A program made the translations under genes and the position numbers. Under the pieces are notes generated by a model, which was not told the origin of the DNA, made no database searches, and was given only the letters and a program-made list of their open reading frames with translations. Source: Mycoplasmataceae bacterium (GTDB lineage Bacteria; Bacillota_I; Bacilli_A; Mycoplasmatales; Mycoplasmoidaceae). Taken from it: a DNA stretch of 62,851 bases. Below are positions 1 through 10,006 of the stretch, piece by piece (the stretch's first letter is position 1; every line of letters begins with the position of its first letter). The stretch spans positions 1-62,851 of the forward strand of contig JAEELD010000004.1 in the NCBI GenBank assembly GCA_016288695.1, given 5' to 3'.

Positions 1-1496
1 ATAATTCTTCTAAATCATACTTACAATTTGGAAAATCTGATAAAGCCTTCTTTGATAATTGAGATATTTATTTAAACATTTTAAATGCTTCAATTGATCA
101 ACAACAAGTAAGATATGAATTAAAACTTACCCCTAAATGTTTGAACGGGCAAATCAAGTTTAGTTCAACTGATGAACAATATAGCTCAGTTTATACAGAA
201 CAAATGCCTGTATCTAAGGCATTATATGCTAATTACATTAACCGAATATTATTGTTAAATGAAGCATCATATTTGATTAAGAATTTTGTTCTGTCAGATT
301 TTACTAATGCTTATGAAAAGGATTTTAATGAAGATCCTGCGATGTATCAGTTTTTTATTGAACAAATTGGCGAAGTTAAATTGCAACTTATAATTTTGGT
401 AGCTTTGATTGTTATTATGCAATTATTTTTTACACTATTTATGATAATATACCTTGTTAAAGCAGCGTTTGGATTTGGTGTTGTTGAATGGTGATTATTT
501 GTAGCTTTTGTGGCTTGTTGTGTAATTGCTTTGGCATTAAATGTTATCTCATTGTATTTTACATATGATTTAATAACTTCATCAATTCCAAATGATAAAC
601 GTTTAAAAGATAGTTATAAAATCTTCACTTCTTTAAAAAATATTAAAAAAACAAATGAAGTTTCTCCAAAAATAATTATTGATTTCACTAATTCAGATGA
701 ATATAAAAATCATTTAAATAATGTTACAAATTACACTTTTCCTAATGAAGTTATAATAAATGATTTCTTGAATAAGATGGGTTCACCAGATGATACTGAT
801 CCTTCTTTACCTATGTATCAATGATCAGAAATAAATAAAATTATTGCTTTGGAGAACAATTTATCTTTATTTAATCAAAATGGCAAAATTATTAACTATT
901 TTTCTCATATCACTACAGCAAATAAAGCACTTGGAGAAGAATATTTATCTCAATTAAAACTTTGTGGTTTAGGGATAGTTGGATATCTTGTGTTTTTTGC
1001 GGTTGCTATTGTTTTGTTATTACATCTAACAATGGTCGCAGGTTATAATAAGGATGAAATATGAAGAAAAAAAATGTTGCAACAAGAACTTTTTGGTGAA
1101 AATGGTGGTAATGATAGAATAGCTAGTGAGATGCAAAGTAATATTACTAGCAGACAGGAATCACTCTCAGTATCTTATGATGTTCTTTCATTGAATCTTT
1201 GTCAACAAATCAATAATAATAGTGGTCAAGCTAATAGTTATTTTTCATGGTTTAAAAGCACATTTTTTGAGATTATAATCGTAATACCTCAATTGTTTAC
1301 TCTTTATAAATTTTCAAAAATTAATTTTATAAGACCCGATAATAATGAATATGGTCCAAAATATGGTATTTTTTGTGTTCTTATATGCATTTTGTGCATC
1401 ATAGGATATTATTTTTTGATGGATTATTTGGAATTTCCAGTGTCACAATTATATATACTTGATAAGAAGGCTGCATCATTTGTTGATGCAATTTAA
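1..1496 (+). CDS. Large multi-pass membrane protein, 3' part (paralogue A)
   Basis: The reading frame is open from the left edge (frame of base 3) to TAA at 1494-1496, so the 5' part lies outside the window. It crosses TGA codons (492, 822, 1062 among others) that align with Trp in the downstream paralogue. About 497 codons are visible. I see a soluble segment, two adjacent hydrophobic stretches near 385-600, a conserved soluble segment (SIPNDK to DPSLPMYQW), a third hydrophobic stretch near 960-1040, a polar loop, and two final hydrophobic stretches near 1260-1430. The last residues are SFVDAI. The protein matches the C-terminal half of the gene at 1593-4184 almost end to end. I do not recognise the family. 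It looks like a lineage-specific surface or membrane protein. Function is unknown. Confidence 0.8.
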
Positions 1497-1528
1497 TTAG
1501 TGCTTAGCATCTGCTATTTTGTTTATAG

Positions 1529-1534
1529 TATAAT
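1529..1534 (+). promoter_or_regulatory. Candidate -10 box for the paralogue B gene
   Basis: A perfect TATAAT lies 59 bases upstream of the ATG at 1593, in the short spacer after paralogue A. No clear -35 box is seen, which is usual for mycoplasma promoters. It would allow B to be expressed independently of A. Confidence 0.4.
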
Positions 1535-1592
1535 AAATTATACAAGGCATATTTAGTCAATAAGAGTCCTATTTAAGAAGGAGTTTATATAT

Positions 1593-4184
1593 ATGACAAA
1601 GAAGATTCTTTTGGGGTTAATCCCTTTATCATTGTGCTCAATAATTGAACCTACTTGTAATGCTAGCAGTTCATTATTGAATAGTGTTAAGACTTCTAAT
1701 GAAGATGAAAAGGGAATTAGTTTTGAAAATCTTGAATACATATACCATAGTGGGGTTATTAACTATTATCGACTAGATAAAAAACAACAAATTGAAATTA
1801 ATAACCAGATTAAAGAAGAAAAATCAGAATTTTATGCCAACTTCTTAGGTAAACTTGACTATTTTTATAAAAATAATGATTTAAAGATAAGTGAAAAATA
1901 TTCAAAAATTAATGATGCTTGCTATGCTGCATCAATAAAAGTTGTTGATTTTATTTCTGTTGAAGAAGATTTGAATAAGCAAACAAAAGACATAAATGGA
2001 GTTAAATCAAATAATAGAGTAAATTCAACAGTAAATTTTTGCAAAAATAATTACTTACTTTATGATGAGTCATATGATTTAATTGATAAGGCTGCAATAG
2101 CAGAATCAATAGTTTCTACTTCAAAATCAACTGTTGTTTTGAATACAGGTATGATTTTGAAAAGATTTTTGAAATCTGTAGAAAAATCTGAAGAAAATAA
2201 AGCAAAATTAGATTCAATTTATGTTAATAAGAAAGTTTCAATTGATGAGCTTTATCAAGAAGGGAAATTAAAAGTTGGGGAAGATTTAACTGAATATGTA
2301 AGAAATAATGAATTGGATATTAATTATGAACATGAAAAATCTCAATTTTTATTACCAAATTTTCATGATTTTGAATATAAAGACAAATTTGATTTATATG
2401 TAAAAATTGATTCATTTAATTTTGATTTAAATAAAGGATATGATGTAACATTAAACTTTGGTTTAATTAATAAAGATTTCAAAAATCGCCCAGATTTTAA
2501 TGATTTTATCATTTGATCTAATGACAAAGAAAGAGTTCCTCAATTAGCAAATAGTCAAGAAAAGCAAGAGATGACATATTATATGACTCCTTCTAATGAA
2601 TATTTGCAAAAAGAAGTCAATAATGCCTTTAAACAAATTAATATGGATTTAAAACCAAAATTATTGACTAATAATGCGATTGGTGTAGAAACTTACAATG
2701 AATTAAAAAATAAAGGTCAAATTTATCAATTTGATAATTCTTCTAAATCATACTTACAATTTGGAAAATCTGATAAAGCCTTCTTTGATAATTGAGATAT
2801 TTATTTAAACATTTTAAATGCTTCAATTGATCAGCAACAAGTGAGATATGAATTGAAACTTGCCCCTAAATGTATGAATGGGCAAATCAAGTTCAGTTCA
2901 ACTGATGAACAGTTTAGTTCAGTTTATACAGAAAAAATGCCTGTATCTAAAGCATTATATGCTAATTACATTAACCGAGTATTATTGTTGCATGAAGCAT
3001 CATATTTAATTAAGGAATTTGTTCTAAAAGATCAAATCAACGCTAATGAAAAAGATTTTGAAGAAGATCCAGTAATGTATCAGTTCTTTATTGAACAGAT
3101 AGATGATGTTAAAGCGAAATTATTAGTTATGTTGGCTTCAATTTTTGTTGTACAAACAATAATGACAATAATTTTGGTTATATATGTTTTGTCTGAGTTA
3201 TGTAAGTCAGTATTAGATATAGCTGAATGACTTGAGATGGGATTACTTATTGCTTTTTTTTGTTCAGTTGGGATAGCCTTGATATTAAATGCTGTTTCTA
3301 TGTATGGTTTATATAATTTGATAGGTATATCAATTCCAAATAATAAACATTTAAAAGACAGTTACAAAATCTTTAAATCATTAAAAGGCATTAAAAAAAC
3401 TAATGAGATATCTCCAAAAATAATTATTGATTTCACTAATTTAGATGAATATAAAAAACATTTGGATAATGTTGCAAATTACACTTTTCCTAATGAAGTT
3501 AAAATAAATGATTTCTTAAGTAAGATGGGTTCACCAGAAGATACTGATCCTTCTTTACCTATGTACCAGTGATCAGAAATAAATAAAATTATTGCTTTAA
3601 AAAATAACTTATCTTTATTTAATCAAAATGGCAAAATTATTAACTATTTTTCTTACATCACTACACCAGTAAAATCATTTGGAGAAGAATATATATCTAA
3701 ATTTAGATTATGTTGTACAGGGATATTTATTGCTATTGTTCTTTTTGATGCTTCAATTGTTATATTGCTTCATTTAATAGTGTTTGCTGGAACGTCCAGA
3801 CCAGGTATAGATGCGAGAATTTCAGGATCAAGGCTTCAAGGACTTTTATATAATTCTCATAATGTTGATCAATTCAATAATGTTTTAAATAATGAACTTG
3901 GTATTATTGGAAGCGTTATTTTTAATAGTCAAAATGGTGCTTCTGATTTTTCATGATTCAAAACTATAATTTCTACTTGCTTAATTGCTGTGCCTCAAAT
4001 ACCAATTGTTTTTAAAGGCTTTAGAAAATTGTTTGATAGTAAAATGAAATATGCTTGTTTGGGTATAGCAATATGCATCTTGAACGTTTTAGGTCATGCC
4101 TTAATGTTACATAATTTATCTCTCCCTCTCTCTGAACTTTATTTATTTCAAACAAAAGTTGCATCATTCATTGATGCAATTTAA
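1593..4184 (+). CDS. Large multi-pass membrane protein (paralogue B, complete)
   Basis: The 863-aa protein is read through several TGA (Trp) codons. The start is ATG at 1593, preceded by a good ribosome site AAGAAGGAG at 1575-1583. Residues 1-25 (MTKKILLGLIPLSLCSII...) look like a Sec signal peptide; Cys15 and Cys22 are present but neither sits in a convincing lipobox. Residues about 30-505 are hydrophilic and probably extracytoplasmic. Hydrophobic segments follow at about 510-536, 548-570, 706-733, 791-808 and 820-839. Between the second and third is a soluble segment that is nearly identical in paralogue A. The protein ends SFIDAI, as A ends SFVDAI. No enzymatic motif or known family is recognised. 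A surface role such as adhesion or transport is only a guess from topology and tandem duplication. Confidence 0.85.
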
Positions 4185-4317
4185 TAAATAGTTATAAGAT
4201 AAAATCTATTCTTATGTGTTTTGATTAAAGGAATTTACTTATTAGGTATAAATTTTCTTTGTAAATAAATTTTTGAATTTTATTTATTATTTATTTGTTT
4301 TTTTGTAGAGATATATA

Positions 4318-4323
4318 TATAAT
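4318..4323 (+). promoter_or_regulatory. Candidate -10 box for the SWIB gene
   Basis: TATAAT lies within an AT-alternating stretch, 34 bases upstream of the ATG at 4357 and 15 bases upstream of the AAGGAG ribosome site. The spacer is so AT-rich that chance matches are likely. Confidence 0.3.
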
Positions 4324-4356
4324 TACTTATGTTATTTAAGGAGAAATTAATTATTT

Positions 4357-4599
4357 ATGGCAAAAATAACTGAACAGAAATTATCACCATCTAGTGATTT
4401 GGCTGATTTGATCGGTGGAGGAAAAATAACACGCCCACAAGCAGTTAAGAAGTTCTGAGATTATGTTAAAAAACATGGTTTGCAGGATAAAAAAAATAAG
4501 AGAATGATTAATTGTGATGATAAATTAAAAGTTCTTTTTGGAAAAAAGCAAATTTCAATGTTCGAAGTTGGCGGAATGATTTCTAAAAACTTAGACTAA
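4357..4599 (+). CDS. SWIB/MDM2-domain protein
   Basis: This 80-aa protein starts at ATG 4357 after an AAGGAGAAA ribosome site (4338-4346) and ends at TAA 4597-4599. Almost the whole chain is a SWIB domain. It shows SPSSDLADLIGGGKITRPQA at 10-29, then KKFWDYVKKHGLQD at 31-44 with the near-invariant Trp34 encoded by TGA. The NKRMINCDDKLKVLFG block is at 47-62 and the SMFEVGGMISKNL helix at 67-79. SWIB domains are known from eukaryotic SWI/SNF subunits and MDM2, and as stand-alone or topoisomerase-fused domains in some bacteria such as chlamydiae. In bacteria they are linked to DNA or chromatin-like functions without a firm mechanism. I do not know it as a standard Mollicutes gene, so lateral acquisition is plausible. 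It stands alone between the duplicated membrane proteins and the deo operon. The domain call is strong; the function is unknown. Confidence 0.85.
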
Positions 4600-4887
4600 A
4601 CTTATAATTTGTTTTTTTACTTTTTTATAATTTTTTATTAGTGTAAATAAATATTGTTGGATTACTAACAGTGTTTATCTTCACTAATATTTTTTTGTCC
4701 TGATCAAAATATTCTTAATTTATTTAGTTAGTGAAGGCAAATTATATTAGTATATTTTTGCTTTTTATTATTTTGCTATCAATTATGATATTGGTAGATT
4801 TCTTGTTCACTTCTAGTATTAATATTCAATGAAATTAAATATAAAAAAAGTATGCATTAAACTATAATTAATTAACTTAATTATTTT
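4600..4887. other. Intergenic region between the SWIB gene and deoD
   Basis: This 288-base spacer has no plausible coding frame. It holds a weak stem (ATTAGTG at 4637-4643 with CACTAAT at 4682-4688), followed by ATATTTTTTT, that could end the SWIB transcript. It also holds the deoD -10 box near its right end. Nothing else stands out. Confidence 0.5.
4863..4868 (+). promoter_or_regulatory. Candidate -10 box of the deo operon
   Basis: A perfect TATAAT sits 19 bases before the deoD ATG. Transcription would then start about 12-14 bases upstream of the start codon, leaving almost no leader. No ribosome site is visible there, which agrees with a very short-leader or leaderless mRNA. Confidence 0.45.
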
Positions 4888-5619
4888 ATGACTCCTCATA
4901 TTAATGCAAAATTACAAGATATAGCTGAAGTAGTCTTGATGTCTGGCGATCCTTTAAGGGCAAAATGGATTGCTAGAAAATTTTTGGAAAAGCCTCGGCT
5001 TGTCAATGATATTCGAGCAATGTATATTTATACTGGTTATTACAATAAAAAAAAGGTTACAGTGATGGGTCATGGCATGGGTATCCCTTCCATTGGTATT
5101 TATTCTTATGAATTATTTAATTTTTATGATACTAAATTCATTATTAGGCTTGGTTCTGCAGGGAGTATTAACAAAAATATAAATTTAGGTGATATTTTTA
5201 TTGCAGATGAAAGTTATAGTAATTCATCTTATGCAAGTGAAATCGGTGTTAATGCGACTAATAAAGTTCTTAAATGTGATAAAAAATTAAAAATTTTAGC
5301 TGCTAGAACTGCTAAAGAATTAAAAATTCCTTTTTTCTCTGGTAGGGTATTTTCTATGGATGCCTTTTATTCAAAATATTCTTTAAATAGTTTAAAAGCA
5401 ACAAAATCTGATATGCTTGAAATGGAAGCATTTGGATTGTATGCAAATGCAATAAAGTGTAAGAGGTCAGCATTAACTATTCTTACATGTAGTGATTCAT
5501 TAATAACAAAAAAAAGTTTATCTCCAGCTGAGCGAGAAACTTCATTTGTTAATATGGCTGAATTAGGGTTGAAATTAGCTGATAAATTATCAAAAAATAG
5601 ATGAAGCAAAAAATATTAA
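4888..5619 (+). CDS. deoD: Purine-nucleoside phosphorylase
   Basis: The 243-aa enzyme cleaves purine (deoxy)ribonucleosides with phosphate to base plus (deoxy)ribose-1-phosphate in the cytoplasm. It shows family motifs GDPLRAKW at 20-27, RLGSAGS near 87-93, EMEAFG near 178-183 (ribose contact) and TCSDS near 200-204, the equivalent of the catalytic Asp in bacterial hexameric PNPs. Length is normal. A TGA at 5602 encodes Trp near the C-terminus and the true stop is TAA at 5617-5619. It is the first gene of a five-gene salvage operon and lies 9 bases before deoC. The start ATG has no Shine-Dalgarno sequence. Confidence 0.95.
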
Positions 5620-5628
5620 ATTTGTAGC

Positions 5629-6267
5629 ATGAACTTAAATAAATATATAGATCACACTTTGTTGAAACAAACCGCAACCATAGATGATATAAATAAATTA
5701 TGTAAAGAGGCAATTGCACATAATTTTGCAAGTGTTTGTGTGAATCCTTGTTTTGTTAAGTATGCATCAGATTTATTAAAATCTTCAGATATTAAAGTAT
5801 GTACAGTTGTTGGTTTTCCATTAGGTGCAAATAGTACATTATCAAAGATGTATGAAGCTAATTTGGCAATCACAGATGGGGCAAGTGAAATTGACATGGT
5901 AATTAATATTTCTGATGCAAAAATGCACAATTTTAAAAATATAGAAGATGAGATAAAAAAAGTAAAGCAAGTTTGTAAAAGTATAGTTCTAAAAGTAATA
6001 ATCGAAACTTGTTTGTTATCTGATTATGAAAAAAAATTAGTTTGTCAAGCCATAATTAATGCAGGTGCAGATTTTGTAAAAACTTCAACAGGTTTTTCAT
6101 CTGGTGGTGCAACTGTTGAAGATATAAGGTTATTAAAAACTATTTGTGATGGTAAACTAAAAATAAAAGCCTCAGGTGGTATTAAAAATAAGTCAACAGC
6201 AATTGAAATGATTACTGCAGGTGCAGATAGAATTGGTACAAGTTCCGGAGTTGAAATAGTTAAATAG
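5629..6267 (+). CDS. deoC: Deoxyribose-phosphate aldolase
   Basis: The 212-aa class I aldolase splits 2-deoxyribose-5-phosphate into glyceraldehyde-3-phosphate and acetaldehyde, feeding salvaged deoxyribose into glycolysis. Lys151 in FVKTSTGF is the expected Schiff-base residue. Lys180 in KIKASGGI and Asp89 in SEIDM complete the catalytic set known from the E. coli enzyme. Length is typical for short bacterial DERA. It follows deoD by 9 bases and precedes deoA by 4, so the operon should be co-transcribed and tightly coupled. Confidence 0.96.
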   Translation: MNLNKYIDHTLLKQTATIDDINKLCKEAIAHNFASVCVNPCFVKYASDLLKSSDIKVCTVVGFPLGANSTLSKMYEANLAITDGASEIDMVINISDAKMHNFKNIEDEIKKVKQVCKSIVLKVIIETCLLSDYEKKLVCQAIINAGADFVKTSTGFSSGGATVEDIRLLKTICDGKLKIKASGGIKNKSTAIEMITAGADRIGTSSGVEIVK

Positions 6268-6271
6268 TTTT

Positions 6272-7573
6272 ATGAATATAATTTCCATCATTGAGAAGAA
6301 AAGATATGGTAAAGAACTTTCAAAGGAAGAAATTAAATTTTTCATAAAAAATTATGTACTAAAAAAAAATATAGCTGATTATCAAGCTTCAGCCTTTCTT
6401 ATGGCAATTGCTATAAATGGGTTGTCATATAATGAGACATTTTGGCTAACAGATGAAATGATTAAAACTAGTAAAATTTTTAAATTCAAAAATTTTATTA
6501 AAGGTCATATTATAGATAAACATTCAACAGGTGGGGTTGGTGATAAGGTTTCACTAATTTTAGCTCCAATATGTTCAGCATTAGGGATTAATGTTGCTAA
6601 GTTATCAGGCAAAGGTTTAGGTTTTACTGGTGGTACAATAGATAAATTAGCATCTATTAACATAAATACTCTATTGAACGAAAGAGATGGGGCAAGGATA
6701 TTAAAATCAACTGGTATTTTGATTATGCAACAGCAAGATAATGTTGTTCCAGCAGACAAATTATTATATAGTTTGCGAAATTCGTCTGGTTCAGTCGACT
6801 CTATACCATTAATAGCATCTAGTATTGTTTCAAAAAAAGTTGTTTTAGATTCAGAGTATATTTTTTTAGATATTAAAGTTGGTGATGGTGGTTTTTGCAC
6901 AACATTACCAAAGGCTATTAAGTTAGCAAAGCTTATGACATTTCTGTTTAAGAAATTCAAAAGAAAAGCAATCATTTTTATTACTGGAATGGATCAACCA
7001 TTAGGTAAATGTATAGGTAATGCATTAGAGATAAAAGCAGTCATAAACTTTTTACTTGGTAAACCAGAATCAAAAGAGATAGAGAATTTGATTATGATTT
7101 TCATGACTGATATTCTATTAACCTTAAAGATGGTTAAAAGTAAAATTGATGCTGAAAAATTAATAAAAAAAGTTATAAAAAATCAACTTGCTTATAAAGC
7201 TTTCTGCCACTGGGCTATTGCTCAAGGGTCAAATAAAAAATTTTTGTTAGATGGATGTTTTAAACCAAAACATAAGGCTAATATTTATTCTGATAAAAAT
7301 TGTTATATTTCATATAAGTCAACACGTGAAATAGGTAACATATCTTTTTTGCTTGGTGCTGGAAGAGTTAAGGTTGATGACCAAATTGATTATAATGCAG
7401 GTATATATCTAAATAAAATCCATAATGACTTTGTAAAAAAAGGTGATTTGATAGCATCACTTTATTCATCTAAAAATATTGAAAAAAATTTAATTGATAG
7501 ATTTAGAAAAAATATTATTTTTCAAAATAAAAAATTTAAAACAACAAAATTAATATTTAAAATTTTTAGATAG
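6272..7573 (+). CDS. deoA: Pyrimidine-nucleoside (thymidine) phosphorylase
   Basis: The 433-aa enzyme carries out phosphorolysis of thymidine or uridine to base plus (deoxy)ribose-1-phosphate. The phosphate-binding signature KHSTGGVGDK is at 83-92, and later blocks include ITGMDQPLG and GNALEI. The loop usually written KVGSGAF reads KVGDGGF here (residues about 202-208), so two normally small residues are changed. Gene position and length are normal for this family. Whether it prefers thymidine or uridine cannot be decided from sequence; mycoplasma enzymes often accept both. Confidence 0.93.
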   Translation: MNIISIIEKKRYGKELSKEEIKFFIKNYVLKKNIADYQASAFLMAIAINGLSYNETFWLTDEMIKTSKIFKFKNFIKGHIIDKHSTGGVGDKVSLILAPICSALGINVAKLSGKGLGFTGGTIDKLASININTLLNERDGARILKSTGILIMQQQDNVVPADKLLYSLRNSSGSVDSIPLIASSIVSKKVVLDSEYIFLDIKVGDGGFCTTLPKAIKLAKLMTFLFKKFKRKAIIFITGMDQPLGKCIGNALEIKAVINFLLGKPESKEIENLIMIFMTDILLTLKMVKSKIDAEKLIKKVIKNQLAYKAFCHWAIAQGSNKKFLLDGCFKPKHKANIYSDKNCYISYKSTREIGNISFLLGAGRVKVDDQIDYNAGIYLNKIHNDFVKKGDLIASLYSSKNIEKNLIDRFRKNIIFQNKKFKTTKLIFKIFR

Positions 7574-7583
7574 TTGGAATGTT

Positions 7584-7982
7584 ATGATAGTTTCGAAATT
7601 TAGTGAATTAAAAAAAATTTTAAAAAATTCCTATTCACCATATTCAAAATTTAAAACAGCAGCAATAGTTGTTACGGATAAAGGAGATTTTGTTGGTGTC
7701 AATGTTGAGAATTCATCTTACCCTGCAACAATTTGTGCAGAAAGGAATGCGATTTTCTCTGCCATTGCAAATGGAGCAAAAAAGTTTAAGTCACTTTATG
7801 TTATTAGTTCTTCAAAAAGAAAGGATATAGTTCCATGCGCCATGTGTCTCCAAGTTATGAGCGAATTTTTTACTCCTAATATAGAAATTATCTTTTTTAA
7901 TATTAATGGAGCATATGTTAAATATAAGTTTAGCCAACTATTGCCATTTTCTTTTAATAAAAAACAGTTAAAAAAAAATTAA
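7584..7982 (+). CDS. cdd: Cytidine deaminase
   Basis: The 132-aa homotetramer-type deaminase converts cytidine or deoxycytidine to uridine or deoxyuridine. Zinc ligands and the catalytic Glu are visible: Cys51-Ala-Glu53 in TICAERNAI and the PCAMC pair Cys85/Cys88. The substrate-binding block NVENSSYP is at 40-47. It sits 10 bases after deoA, which would phosphorolyse its products, and 9 bases before manB. Confidence 0.96.
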   Translation: MIVSKFSELKKILKNSYSPYSKFKTAAIVVTDKGDFVGVNVENSSYPATICAERNAIFSAIANGAKKFKSLYVISSSKRKDIVPCAMCLQVMSEFFTPNIEIIFFNINGAYVKYKFSQLLPFSFNKKQLKKN

Positions 7983-7991
7983 TTTTCAATT

Positions 7992-9623
7992 ATGAATGCT
8001 CTATATAAAAAATTAATTAATTCAAAAAAAATTAATTCTAGAGAAAAAAGTAAATTAAAAAATATGTCTTTAAAAGAAATAAATAACCAGTTTATTGACA
8101 GGAAACTCCATTTTGGCACAGCTGGGATTCGTGGAATAATGGGAATTGGTCCTCAGTTTATGGATAAGGTAAATTATCAGCGTATGGCATACGGATATGG
8201 TAAATATCTGTTAAGCAAATTTAGAAATCCAATGGTTGTAATTGGTCATGATAACCGTTTTAATTCTGATAGTTTTTCTTTAGCATGTGCCGATGTTTTA
8301 ACAAGTATGGGCATTATTGTTTATTTGTTTAAAAATAATAATTTAATGCCAACCCCAATTATTTCATATTCAATAAGAAAATTGAAAGCATCAGGAGGAA
8401 TAATTGTTACTGCAAGTCATAATCCTAAAGAATATAATGGATTCAAGGCATATAATCCTGATGGTGGTCAAATTTTGCCAGATGTAGCAACTAAAATCGA
8501 AAAAAATATGCCAAGTTACTATAAGACATTAGATATGTCATTTATTAGAAATAATAGTTGCATAAAATATATTAGCGATTCAGTTATTAGCAATTATTTT
8601 TCTGATATTGAGTTGCATATTCTCGGTAAAACAAAAAATAAAAATACAAATAATTTTCCTATTGTTGTTACTACTCATCATGGAACAGCAAGCAACTATT
8701 TACCAAAGTGATTAAAATCTTTAGGTTATAAAATAAAACCTCTTTTAAGTCAATGTTATCCAAATTCTAATTTTGAGAATTCTAAATGTCTTAATCCAGA
8801 AATGTTTGAATCATTTGAACCTACCATCAAATATGCTAAAAAATGCAATGCTAAATTGATTATAGGTGTTGATCCAGATGCAGATAGAATGGCGGTTATG
8901 ATTTTGCATAAAAATAAATGAAGACTTATGACTGGTAATGAAATGGGAATAATTTATACACATTATTTGTTAAATAATGTGAAGTTTAAAAAGCAGCCAT
9001 TTATTATTAGTAGTTATGTTTCGACAAATTATATTGATGCAATTGCAAAAGAATATAATGCTAAAGTCTACCGAACTGGGACTGGTTTCAAATGAATGGG
9101 AGCAAAAGTTTCTGAATTAGATAATAAACAAAGTTTCGTAGTGGCATTTGAAGAAGCAATAGGTGGATTAAATACAAATGTAAATAGGGATAAAGATTCA
9201 TTTGCTACCTCTTTATTGGCTCTTAAAATAAATGATTTCTGCTTGAAAAAAAAGATGGATTTACTTGACTATCTGCAAGATATTGTTTTTAAAAAGTATG
9301 GTTATTGGATTGGAAAAACAAAATCATATTTAATAAAAAAAATTGATTGAAAAAAAACTGCAACAGCAAAGATGTCTTATTTTAAAAAATATTTAAAAAT
9401 TGGTAGTTCAATATGTGGATTGAAAGTTAAGAAGATTGTTTTTAATAAAATTGGTGGATGTTTAGAGTGGCATTTTGTCGGTAGAAATTGAATAAAATTT
9501 AGAATGAGTGGTACTGAGCCAAAATTTAAAGTTTACTATGAATTATATGGTAATTCATTAGACCAACTTAATGCTAAACTTAATGAACTTGATAAGTTAA
9601 TATCTTATTTGGTAATTAAATAA
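7992..9623 (+). CDS. manB: Phosphopentomutase / phosphomannomutase (alpha-D-phosphohexomutase family)
   Basis: The 543-aa protein is read through TGA codons at 8709, 8919, 9093 and others. Motifs of the phosphohexomutase superfamily are intact: phosphoserine loop TASHNP at 140-145 (Ser142), metal loop DPDADR at 294-299, sugar-binding FEEAIGG, and phosphate-binding RMSGTEPK at 504-511. The usual annotation in mycoplasmas is phosphomannomutase. As the last gene of a nucleoside-salvage operon, the likelier physiological job is interconversion of (deoxy)ribose-1- and -5-phosphate, linking the phosphorylases to deoC. That assignment rests on context; the family call is certain. Confidence 0.92.
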
Positions 9624-9718
9624 GTTTGTCTAATATTGTAATGTTTATTTTAATGGGTACATTAAGTTAATATTAATTTATCTTTTATTTTTAAAATAAT
9701 TATTAATGATGGTGGATT

Positions 9719-10006
9719 ATGAATATAAACAATTTAATGCAGCAAGCACAAAAAATGCAAAAAGAATATTCAAAAAAAATTAATGAATTTAATAATAAAG
9801 AATTTGAATACAATTATCAGAATGGCTGTGTTATTATTAAAATGACAGGTGCATTAAAAATCATAAAATTGACAATAAATAAATCATTAATTGATCCTGA
9901 TGATGTTATTACATTGGAGGAAATGGTAAGCGAAGCAATAAATAATGCAATCGCTTTGATAACAGATAAAAAAAATGATTTAGCTCCATCAAATGGTTTA
10001 TTTTAA
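9719..10006 (+). CDS. ebfC: YbaB/EbfC nucleoid-associated protein
   Basis: The 95-aa protein shows the typical N-terminal MNINNLMQQAQKMQKEY helix, a central beta-rich part (GCVIIKMTGALKIIKLTIN) and the C-terminal SEAINNAI helix of the EbfC/YbaB family, small dimeric DNA-binding proteins. Its stop codon overlaps the recR start (TAATG), the usual ybaB-recR coupling in bacteria. It lies 95 bases after manB, so it may have its own promoter. Confidence 0.92.
   Translation: MNINNLMQQAQKMQKEYSKKINEFNNKEFEYNYQNGCVIIKMTGALKIIKLTINKSLIDPDDVITLEEMVSEAINNAIALITDKKNDLAPSNGLF

Larger units (their letters stand above)
1..4184 (+). repeat. Tandem gene duplication (1-1496 matches 2734-4184)
   Basis: Base 1 aligns with base 2734 and the two stretches stay alignable to their stop codons. 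The first about 330 bases are almost identical at DNA level, as is the block 580-880 against 3330-3640. The hydrophobic segments between and after these blocks are clearly diverged. The copies sit head to tail in the same frame and strand, with 96 bases between the stop of A and the start of B. This is a direct paralogous duplication. The patchy identity suggests gene conversion or selection on the soluble parts. Confidence 0.85.

Noticed and set aside
3765-3956. Several separate small genes in 2571-4184
   Set aside because: All pieces share one frame with 1593-2516 and are separated only by TGA codons, so they are one 863-aa protein.
8709-9095. Apparent broken manB (two fragments with a gap)
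   Set aside because: The frame is continuous when TGA is Trp, and motifs occur in the gap. The same applies to ligA, cysS, secA, ileS, leuS and others, so these are not pseudogenes.
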